NCBI GenBank assembly: GCA_024867545.1
Contig: JANFNE010000060.1
Location: 62,001-126,000 of the forward strand
DNA: 64,000 nt
From: Phytopythium helicoides
Lineage: Eukaryota; Oomycota; Peronosporomycetes; Pythiales; Pythiaceae
Direction: 5' to 3'
The notes below the pieces were generated by a model. That model did no database searches and was not told where the DNA came from. It saw only the letters and a program-made list of their open reading frames with translations. The translations under genes and the position numbers were made by a program. Below, piece by piece: positions 55,679 to 64,000 of the stretch (position 1 is the stretch's first letter; each line of letters starts with the position of its first letter).

Positions 55679-57879
55679 TCAAGGATCACGCTCACGCCCT
55701 CCGTGCTGGAGCCACGCGAACTTGAAAGTGTAGTCGGCGCCTGTGGACCCACAATCGGCTTTCTCAGCTCTTCCCAGCGACACCACCACACAAATGTAGA
55801 CCAACGAGACCACATGGACCTACCGTAGTGGACGGCCGCAGACTGCACGGCGAACACGAGCGTGAACACGAGGTTTAGCTGCACCAGCAAAGCCTGCGAC
55901 TCGAGCACGAACGCGATCTGATACATGGCCGCGAACGAAAACTTTCGCAGCAGTACCACGTGCACGATTAGCAGAATGAGCAGCTCGAGGACCCAATAAA
56001 AACTGATAACATTCATGCGGCTGATGAATTCGGCATCATCCGTCACCACCCGCGCGTGCGGATAGTATACAGCATTCGGGAGGTTGTGCAGCGCCGACAT
56101 GCACAAGATGAGCATCGGCGGGATGATACACTGTATGTACGTAATGAGGACCAGATACTCGCTCGAGAAGAGCATCTGCAGCACCTCGTGCACGGCAGCC
56201 GTTTTCTTCTTTCTTACCGACTCGTCGGTATCCCTGAGAGCTGGATGCCGAGCCAGCACGAGAGAGCGCACACTTGCATGCGAGTGAGGAGAAGGGATTC
56301 CTGACCTCGACCCTAATGTCCCAGAAAATGATCCATTGCTCTCATTTCTGATGAGAACATGAATTTTCCGAACAGATGATCTCTTTCGAAGCTGTGCTCG
56401 AGCCTGCTGGAATGAGCCACGGCAATACTGCGCCTGCGTATTGTCGTAAATCGACCGTTTCTCCAAGCTTTTCAACACACGCACGTTCGCTTCCGAGATC
56501 GAGTAATGCCGTACACTCGAGAATAGGCGAATCTCGCGTAATTGTGTTGGATCAAGTTGTCCGGGTTGTTTTAATAGATCAAGGGCCTTTGCAACTGCTT
56601 GACACGACATTCGACTAGTTACGAACAACTTCAAAGAGGCTGAAAGCGATCGAGAATTGATCCTGCTGTCTTCTTCTTCAGAAGTCACCCTAGTTGATAT
56701 TCCAGGGGTCATGATCGCTGCTTTTCTTCGTGTTTGGAGTGCGGCTGTCTCGACGATGAGCTCATGTGTGGACAAAGTCCTTTGATGCATACCAACGATC
56801 GCAAACATGCAAACAATAATGTCGAAAGCCACAACGATTGTCACTGATGAAAAGGTGTTGGACGAATTCATACAAAACATGGAGTACACAGCACTGAAAA
56901 TATCGACTGAAAAGACAACAGTTTCCGGAAGCTGGTCCTCAAGATGCTGTCCCTTGGAAGCGACAACACTTTTCATCACCATATTAATGATTGGCATCGT
57001 TCCCATGTACGCAGATTGGAATCGAGGTGGTACCGCTTGAAAAGCTGCGTTATTAGCTGGGTAAATAATCATGAGAGAGCTTTGCTGTGAAAGTAGCTCC
57101 AGATACCGCTGCAATCGGTCGCGGATGTTCGGAATACTCGCGAGTGTCTTGTATCCAATTGCAGCAACAATGCCAGCCACCCATATTGGAAACATGACTA
57201 GTCCACCTAATGCCGCCAGGAACGGGATGGGGAATGCCCAAAAGTACGCGAGTACGATATTGCTGGCAACGTAAATGGCTGAGCAGCCAAACGATATCAC
57301 GAGCATGCGTGTGTGAGAAAGCGGAAGTTCAGGCACCCACTGTTTCGCTTTGAGGATTCCCGATTCAAGAATGACTGAAATCACAAACCAATGTCGTAGC
57401 CAGAAGACGTAATTTGCAAGACAGCCTTCTTCAGGATCACGAAGCGGAGCAAGCTCCAGTAGCACAACAAATATCACGGCAGGTAATGGAGTCAGTAAAC
57501 ATACAGCAGCAACACGCCTGTTGGAAACCGACTTGCAGTAGTCGTCAAATGCCATCATGCGCTCGATCGAATACATCCCGCAGTGGCTCACTTGCAGCTT
57601 TTCCCAGTAGTCGTGCAGTCGAACAATAGCTGCACTCAATTGTTGTGCGACGCTTTCTCTAAAGAATCCATCGGTAAGTCGTCGCTTCCGAGGTTGAGAG
57701 GGTAGCGGTGATGATGTCCGTGAGTTGCAGTCATCATTTTCATGGCGACACTGAGGTGGTGCCAGCGAAGAACCACCCGATGAGGTTGGAGCTGTTGGAG
57801 TTGGGTGTGGTGTCACAATATTTGACGGAACGAAGCACTTCCCTGATGGCTCGACCGTGTGGACCCATACGCCGGGCAT
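55679..57879 (-). CDS. multi-pass membrane protein of unknown function, copy 2
   Basis: Two exons, 57879-55824 and 55740-55679, with an 83-bp intron (GTAGGT...CACAG) at the same place as in copy 1, give 705 aa ending DYTFKFAWLQHGGRERDP. It begins MPGVWVHTVEPSGKCF and keeps all nine hydrophobic segments. Divergence from copy 1 is concentrated in the N-terminal tail and the long hydrophilic loop. Both copies are fully open, so selection seems to act on each. Upstream in transcription direction lies the truncated pseudokinase copy, giving the same gene order as at 33.8-37.1 kb. The last exon is longer than in copy 1 because the stop codon there is replaced. Confidence 0.8.
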
Positions 57880-58127
57880 AAAGAAGGAAGCAAGCTCACT
57901 CGCGTATCAACTGCACCCACGAGTCAGTCACGAACAAGTTCTGCCTGAAGGTTGGAGCTCTGCGTGAAAGATTGCGTATTGACCTATTTTCTGGTGCTCA
58001 TCATTCAAAGAAGGACAAGTGTGTACCGAAAATACTGCCACTTTGAAGTAGACGTGATATCTATCAATAGCAAATACCACTCACGCTAAACCCGCTCTTC
58101 CCGGACGAAAATGATGCTTGAAGAGAG

Positions 58128-58817
58128 TTACATGCTTCCAATCCATGCCAAAGCGCTTGTCGAGCATTGCAAAAAAAAAGAAAAAGAAATTAAAAAAAAA
58201 AAAAAAACTATTGAGGATATCTGGGCATCCAGCCCCCACAAACCGAGGGTCTGCAGCTCATAGAAAGCCAACTTCCCGTTGGTTCCTTGGTTCACCAGCG
58301 CCATCCCTGTCACGAGAACGAAGAGCATGGCGCCAAGAGCCCAGATATCCGCCTTGAAAGGGTCGAGTTTAGTTGCATTATCCAAGTCGGAACTCATCTC
58401 GGGCGGTAAGAAGTCTGGGTTCGCGAAAACGTCAGCCACAACGAACGGAGATAGTCGTGCGTTGTGGCAACGGGCGAGTCGAAAGTCCGAGAGCTTGCAC
58501 ACCCCTTGCGAGTCAATCAGCACGTTCTCCAGCCCGAGGTTTCCATGGGCGACACCTCTGTCATGCAAGAAAGCGAGCGCCGCCGCGACCTGCGCGATGA
58601 CATCCAATGCTTGAGCTTCGCGCATACGCGAGTTGGGTTGGTTCGCGAGCAGTTGGTATAAATCCCCTGCGGGGCAGAACTCCATCGCGATCGGGGCGTG
58701 TGATTCCATGAACAGACTGTGGTTCATGAGTCGTGTCTTTGCCGAAGAATCGGGCAGTACTGCTGCAATCCCTGCTGGGTTGACCGCTTGTTCACGCAGA
58801 GTATTGGAGAAGAGCAT
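58128..58817 (-). pseudogene. truncated pseudokinase, second copy
   Basis: This is a paralogue of 33761-34681 covering the region from shortly before the hinge (ESHAPIAMEFC) to the C-lobe. The first 100 or so residues are missing and replaced by unrelated sequence. HGN is retained in the catalytic loop, and DFG is DFR. After LWGLDAQIS an A/T-rich tract (58171-58207) replaces the segment before MLDK, and the last helices are lost. The fragment keeps an open frame. It probably cannot fold as a complete kinase domain. It lies directly upstream of membrane protein copy 2. Confidence 0.8.
58171..58207 (+). repeat. poly(A)-rich tract interrupting the pseudokinase copy
   Basis: A 37-base run of A with a few G/T, inserted inside sequence homologous to the pseudokinase C-lobe; flanking homology resumes at AATGCTCGACAAG (minus strand). 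Confidence 0.85.
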
Positions 58818-59034
58818 CAAACCATCACCTTTGATTGGTGCCTACTCGTTCGTGAAATGTTTGACATGATCGAGAAGGACTTAGCCGATGATCTCATTCG
58901 GGTCAAGAGATACTTGAGACATTGCATTGAATTGCCAACACCTGGAACCGTTGATAGAGAATAAGATGATCTATACAGAGTTCTATTAGTCGTGCAACCA
59001 GACGTAATGTTTGGCATAGCGCGTCGACATCTCA

Positions 59035-61625
59035 GACGTCAACTCAGGACTGGGTGTGCGAGGATCTCTTCCAAGTCGATGCGCTCCACTGGATCCACAC
59101 ACAGCATCCGAGAAAGAAGATCAACTGTGCCATGCGAAATGCGTCCGGTATACCCCCAACTTTCCAGCACTGCCTCGATACCGTGCTTCTCAAGCGCCAA
59201 GAAACTCTTGTCCGAACGAGACGCGATTGGAACAAGCCTCGAACCAGTCAACAAAATGAACCACATGATCCCGAGAGACCAAATGTCCGCCTTGACTGGA
59301 TCGTAGCGCTCACGCGCAACCACCTCTGGCGCCATGTAGAAGTCCTTGCCGACTTGCTCGTCGCTCGGAGTCGCATTGACGTCGACAGACAGAGCAAAAT
59401 CCGCGATCTTGCACACGTTATCTTCACCGTCGAGCAACACGTTCTCGAGGGAGAGGTCTCGGTGCGCGACACCGACAGTTGAGTGTAGGAAGCGAACACC
59501 TTCGAGCACCTGCCGCATGAGTGCGAGTGCATGGGCCTCGGACAGTCCGGAACTGAACTTGTTGGCTTCGAGCAGCTGGAAAAGGTCACCACCAGTGCAG
59601 TACTCGTAGACGAGGTAGAGGTCTCCGTCCTGCACCATCTGACTGATTGGGTAGAGGATGTTGGGATGGCCGTCTAGGTCCATGAGGGTCTGTGCGATGC
59701 GTAGCTCCTGGAACGGATCGTCTAGATGTCGTCCTGGATCGTGTGCGTCTTGAATGCGGGATGCGTTGTTGAGCGATGTGTGTTTGACGGCGACGGTGAG
59801 AGTCTTGCGTGCCTCGGTGTCGTCTGGTAGAAGGAGGTCGCACTTTAGCACCTCTCCGTAGAGCGTGTCGGCGATCTTGCGTCGGACGATGAGTCGAGAG
59901 GGAGTCATAGCCGTAGTATTGAGAAACTATAGTGCAGAGGCTGATTGATCGGTCGACGGTAAATAGTAAAGTGATGCTATGTCGTAACGAGAGGAGAATG
60001 TATTGGATTGCAGCCGTTGCGGAGTTTGAGCTAGGGATATCCAGACGAGACCCCGCCTTGTCCTGGAGCGTCTTCGTGGCAGAAGTGCGAGCCTCATTTG
60101 TTCCATGGACTGCAACCGGCGGGAGATGTGTGTATGAGACGGTAGCGAGTCCAGCATGGCACGTTGCGGTTCGTAAGCTGTGCTTGTCCTTGTCACCAGC
60201 CCCCGTTCGTTACAAAATGAAACAGACGCGATACACCCCAATGCTGGCGTCCTTCCACCACTTCACCCTTTGATAGGTAGCTTTCGCAGTCCCAGGAGAT
60301 TTATCCTACCTGCTTCAATTCAGCGTCGACCCTTTTGGATTGCCAATGAGGCAGCTAGGATCATGTGCCAACGGTTCAGTATGACTCTTTCCCGTTACGG
60401 ATCCTGGCTGCTGCAACTCCTCCGGATCGTGAGTGCTATGGTGGTAGGCTGCCTTTGAGAAGGATTGTGAGCAGGTAAGCCTGCTCGTGGTCGTGCCTTT
60501 TGGTGCTCGAATGGCAGGTCCGATCGCAGCGACGCTGAAAGAACGCGGTCGCGTGTCCATGCTAGTTGCAAACATACGTCATGAAGGTGCTGAGCGTCTC
60601 GATGCTTTGAGTAGCTGCCGCCGCGACGATGTCGCGTAATGAAACAGAACGCATGGGGCAACAGAGCAAATACGATGCTGCGCGACTTGCGCCAGCTTCA
60701 TCATGGCAGGGATGGTGTATCATGCCGCTCGATGTTCCAAAGATTTGTTCGGTTCGATGGATCTTGAGTAGATTTTTTTGTGCGACATGGAGAGGACGGG
60801 ATTCTAGCGCTACAAGAACGTCACGCTTAAGGAATCTTTGCTACATCTAGCCGCCACAAACGAACATCATCACTAGTGCTCCACGTCGATCATGCAGGTG
60901 TTGGTGAATATTTGAGCTTCAAGTTGCAAAGAGCGTTTAGTCTTGAGGAAGATTGAGATGCCGATATATCCCGATAACTGGGTACGCTTGGAGGTCGTGC
61001 GCTCAAACGGGTGCGAGGCGGGTGACTTCGCCATCGCCGCTCCTTGGCATTCGTCATAACTGCTTCGTTGCGGCTGACTGGACCGCACAGCAGATGAGTA
61101 TTCCCCCTCACCCCACGCTCCCGACTCAAGTGTAAGACTCATGTGAGGCGAGTGCGAAGTGGCAAGAATCCATCTGAAACCACGCAGAGCTCTAGTTGAG
61201 CGTTGACAAATGTTGCTCTTACTTGCCATACAGAACCTAGGTATTTTTCGACGAAAGTCTCAATCTCCTCCTGATTATCCACGTTTACGATCATTCGGTC
61301 CAGGATGTTCACGTCGCTCTATGGGTTATCTTACCTCATCGTCTATGGCTCGCCACATGACTGCCTCGCCCGGTTACATCTCAATAGCGATTTCCTTAGT
61401 GAAAAAATTGGGTTCGAAGAATCTAGAGAATGACAACCAATCGACTAAACTCTTTGCTCGTTCCTTCAACACGAGATTTTAGCCGCGTTCGAGTTCACAG
61501 TCGAACCAGACAACCGTCAACGAGGATGTAGTTGAATCGGTTATGCTCGCAAACAGAGAACATTGCTCAGATATGCTACCAAATTATCTTTTTCAATACT
61601 TATCATATAGTTTAGTGAAACCTCG
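59035..61625. repeat. 2,591-bp tandem repeat, unit 1
   Basis: Unit 1 contains a complete kinase gene plus about 1.7 kb of upstream sequence. It is followed head to tail by unit 2. The offset between matching features is always 2,591 bp (for example kinase starts 59908 and 62499). Only scattered single-base differences are seen outside one divergent block in the kinase 3' part. Confidence 0.93.
59039..59908 (-). CDS. kinase with DFA motif, tandem copy 1
   Basis: Intronless, 289 aa, starting MTPSRLIVRRKIADTLYGEV. Elements: LTVAVKHTSL lysine, hinge YEYCTGGDLFQLL, HRDLSLEN, APEVV, DIWSLG and the C-terminal RIDLEEILAHPVLS. The DFG glycine is Ala (DFA, residues 170-172); the metal-binding Asp is kept, so activity may persist with altered loop flexibility. 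It is the small core-only form of the family, with no inserts. It lies in the left unit of a 2,591-bp tandem repeat. Near its 3' end (about 59123-59185) it resembles the broken kinase at 38414 rather than its tandem partner. Confidence 0.87.
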   Translation of the reverse strand: MTPSRLIVRRKIADTLYGEVLKCDLLLPDDTEARKTLTVAVKHTSLNNASRIQDAHDPGRHLDDPFQELRIAQTLMDLDGHPNILYPISQMVQDGDLYLVYEYCTGGDLFQLLEANKFSSGLSEAHALALMRQVLEGVRFLHSTVGVAHRDLSLENVLLDGEDNVCKIADFALSVDVNATPSDEQVGKDFYMAPEVVARERYDPVKADIWSLGIMWFILLTGSRLVPIASRSDKSFLALEKHGIEAVLESWGYTGRISHGTVDLLSRMLCVDPVERIDLEEILAHPVLS

Positions 61626-61629
61626 GATA
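59909..61629. other. long spacer of the tandem repeat, unit 1
   Basis: 1.7 kb upstream of kinase copy 1 and downstream of copy 2. It is nearly identical to its counterpart in unit 2. Open frames of 73-118 codons exist on both strands (for example 60873-61229 minus) but show no family resemblance, and because the copies are recent, conservation does not prove coding. It must include the kinase promoter near 59910-60100. Confidence 0.5.
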
Positions 61630-62499
61630 TCAACTCAGGACTGGGTGTGCGAGGATCTCTTCCAAGTCGATGCGCTCCACTGGATCCACACATAGCATCC
61701 GAGAAAGAAGATCAAACGTATCGCCCGAAACACGATCAGAGTATCCCCACTTTTTAAACACGCCCTCAACACCATGCTTCTCAAGCGCCAAGAAACTCTT
61801 GTCTGAGCGAGACGCGATTGGAACAAGCCTCGAACCAGTCAACAAAATGAACCACATGATCCCGAGAGACCAAATGTCCGCCTTGACTGGATCGTAACGC
61901 TCACGCGCAACCACCTCTGGCGCCATGTAGAAGTCCTTGCCGACCTGCTCGTCGCTCGGAGTCGCATTGACGTCGACAGATAGAGCAAAATCCGCGATCT
62001 TGCACACGTTGTCTTCACCGTCGAGCAGCACGTTTTCGAGGGAGAGGTCTCGATGCGCGACACCGACAGTTGAGTGTAGGAAGCGAACACCTTCGAGCAC
62101 CTGCCGCATGAGTGCGAGTGCATGGGCCTCGGACAGTCCGGAACTGAACTTGTTGGCTTCGAGCAGCTGGAAAAGGTCACCACCAGTGCAGTACTCGTAG
62201 ACGAGGTAGAGGTCTCCGTCCTGCACCATCTGACTGATTGGGTAGAGGATGTTGGGATGGCCGTCTAGGTCCATGAGGGTCTGTGCGATGCGTAGCTCCT
62301 GGAACGGATCGTCTAGATGTCGTCCTGGATCGTGTGCGTCTTGAATGCGGGATGCGTTGTTGAGCGATGTGTGTTTGACGGCGACGGTGAGAGTCTTGCG
62401 TGCCTCGGTGTCGTCTGGTAGAAGGAGGTCGCACTTTAGCACCTCTCCGTAGAGCGTGTCGGCGATCTTGCGTCGGACGATGAGTCGAGAGGGAGTCAT
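61630..62499 (-). CDS. kinase with DFA motif, tandem copy 2
   Basis: Intronless, 289 aa. The protein is identical to copy 1 from the start through the activation segment and C-lobe until FLALEKHG. It then differs over about 25 residues (EGVFKKWGYSDRVSGDTF here, EAVLESWGYTGRISHGTV in copy 1), and then is identical to the end. At DNA level the block 61714-61785 carries about 30 differences while sequence on both sides is nearly the same. This looks like conversion from another family member. HRDLSLEN and DFA are retained. It is in unit 2 of the tandem repeat. Confidence 0.87.
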   Translation of the reverse strand: MTPSRLIVRRKIADTLYGEVLKCDLLLPDDTEARKTLTVAVKHTSLNNASRIQDAHDPGRHLDDPFQELRIAQTLMDLDGHPNILYPISQMVQDGDLYLVYEYCTGGDLFQLLEANKFSSGLSEAHALALMRQVLEGVRFLHSTVGVAHRDLSLENVLLDGEDNVCKIADFALSVDVNATPSDEQVGKDFYMAPEVVARERYDPVKADIWSLGIMWFILLTGSRLVPIASRSDKSFLALEKHGVEGVFKKWGYSDRVSGDTFDLLSRMLCVDPVERIDLEEILAHPVLS

Positions 62500-64000
62500 A
62501 GCCGTAGTATTGAGAAACTATAGTGCAGAGGCTGATTGATCGGTCGACGGTAAATAGTAAAGTGATGCTATGTCGTAACGAGAGGAGAATGTATTGGATT
62601 GCAGCCGTTGCGGAGTTTGAGCTAGGGATATCCAGACGAGACCCCGCCTTGTCCTGGAGCGTCTTCGTGGCAGAAGTGCGAGCCTCATTTGTTCCATGGA
62701 CTGCAACCGGCGGGAGATGTGTGTATGCGACGGTAGCGAGTCCAGCATGGCACGTTGCAGTTCGTAAGCTGTGCTTGTCCTTGTCACCAGCCCCCGTTCG
62801 TTACAAAATGAAACAGACGCGATACACCCCAATGCTGGCGTCCTTCCACCACTTCACCCTTTGATAGGTAGCTTTCGCAGTCCCAGGAGATTTATCCTAC
62901 CTGCTTCAATTCAGCGTCGACCCTTTTGGATTGCCAATGAGGCAGCTAGGATCATGTGCCAACGGTTCAGTATGACTCTTTCCCGTTACGGATCCTGGCT
63001 GCTGCAACTCCTCCGGATCGTGAGTGCTATGGTGGTAGGCTGCCTTTGAGAAGGATTGTGAGCAGGTAAGCCTGCTCGTGGTCGTGCCTTTTGGTGCTCG
63101 AATGGCAGGTCCGATCGCAGCGACGCTGAAAGAACGCGGTCGCGTGTCCATGCTAGTTGCAAACATACGTCATGAAGGTGCTGAGCGTCTCGATGCTTTG
63201 AGTAGCTGCCGCCGCGACGATGTCGCGTAATGAAACAGAACGCATGGGGCAACAGAGCAAATACGATGCTGCGCGACTTGCGCCAGCTTCATCATGGCAG
63301 GGATGGTGTATCATGCCGCTCGATGTTCCAAAGATTTGTTCGGTTCGATGGATCTTGAGTAGATTTTTTTGTGCGACATGGAGAGGACGGGATTCTAGCG
63401 CTACAAGAACGTCACGCTTAAGGAATCTTTGCTACATCTAGCCGCCACAAACGAACATCATCACTAGTGCTCCACGTCGATCATGCAGGTGTTGGTGAAT
63501 ATTTGAGCTTCAAGTTGCAAAGAGCGTTTAGTCTTGAGGAAGATTGAGATGCCGATATATCCCGATAACTGGGTACGCTTGGAGGTCGTGCGCTCAAACG
63601 GGTGCGAGGCGGGTGACTTCGCCATCGCCGCTCCTTGGCATTCGTCATAACTGCTTCGTTGCGGCTGACTGGACCGCACAGCAGATGAGTATTCCCCCTC
63701 ACCCCACGCTCCCGACTCAAGTGTAAGACTCATGTGAGGCGAGTGCGAAGTGGCAAGAATCCATCTGAAACCACGCAGAGCTCTAGTTGAGCGTTGACAA
63801 ATGTTGCTCTTACTTGCCATACAGAACCTAGGTATTTTTCGACGAAAGTCTCAATCTCCTCCTGATTATCCACGTTTACGATCATTCGGTCCAGGATGTT
63901 CACGTCGCTCTATGGGTTATCTTACCTCATCGTCTATGGCTCGCCACATGACTGCCTCGCCCGGTTACATCTCAATAGCGATTTCCTTAGTGAAAAAATT
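62500..64000. other. spacer of the tandem repeat, unit 2
   Basis: Matches 59909-61409 with a few substitutions (for example 60138 A versus 62729 C in TGTGTATGMGACGG). No gene is recognised. Confidence 0.5.

Larger units (their letters stand above)
61626..64000. repeat. 2,591-bp tandem repeat, unit 2 (truncated by window end)
   Basis: Direct copy of unit 1 from the kinase 3' end through the spacer, still matching at base 64000, so at least 2,375 bp are shared. Whether further units follow cannot be seen. Confidence 0.93.

Noticed and set aside
60460..60640. Short open segment in the repeat spacer vaguely resembling a ribosome-recycling-factor helix
   Set aside because: Too short, preceded by an in-frame stop, and only a few residues match; not enough to claim homology.

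Overview
The window looks like nuclear DNA of an oomycete (stramenopile, Pythium/Phytophthora-like). The gene set is eukaryotic and dense. Introns are few, short (about 57-156 bp) and GT-AG. It combines a MscL channel, a flagellar CFAP47-like giant protein, an atypical bZIP factor, a multi-RGS protein, a DOCK-family GEF and many lineage-type kinases carrying the catalytic-loop variant HRDLSLEN. No tRNA, rRNA, CRISPR or recognisable transposon was seen. The taxonomic assignment is inference from this gene mix; no marker gene is present.

Layout. 1-9.4 kb: a partial coiled-coil protein, a PH/NTF2-like/C2/MAP-kinase fusion, MscL and a SulP-STAS sulfate-type transporter. 10.3-19.2 kb: three near-identical kinase genes with His/Asn-rich and Gly-rich loop inserts, with a tRNA m5U methyltransferase (TRM2 type) between copies two and three. 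19.5-31.2 kb, minus strand: a 10-kb CFAP47-like gene and a bZIP gene. 32.5-39.3 kb, plus strand: kinase, pseudokinase, multi-pass membrane protein, frame-broken kinase. 39.6-53.1 kb: a five-RGS protein, PAM18/TIM14, DOCK GEF, exosome subunit RRP41 and a CXC (tesmin/LIN54-like) protein. 53.4-64 kb, minus strand: a kinase with NFG instead of DFG, a second copy of the membrane protein, a truncated second copy of the pseudokinase, then two kinases inside a 2,591-bp tandem repeat that runs off the right edge.

Themes. (1) Ten kinase-like genes of one expanded family occur here, with DFG changed to DFA, GFR, DFR or NFG in several. (2) A pseudokinase plus membrane-protein pair exists twice, in opposite orientations, and its order is conserved. 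(3) Paralogues show patchwork identity suggesting gene conversion. (4) Single-base frame breaks are concentrated in CFAP47, DOCK, RGS, TRM2 and one kinase, while a similar total length of other coding sequence is clean. This is either locally poor sequence or real decay, and it limits the exon models given for those genes.

Functionally the window is rich in signalling: G-protein control (RGS), Rho/Rac control (DOCK), a MAPK with membrane-binding modules, and a kinase/pseudokinase/membrane-protein cluster. A few housekeeping genes are interspersed.
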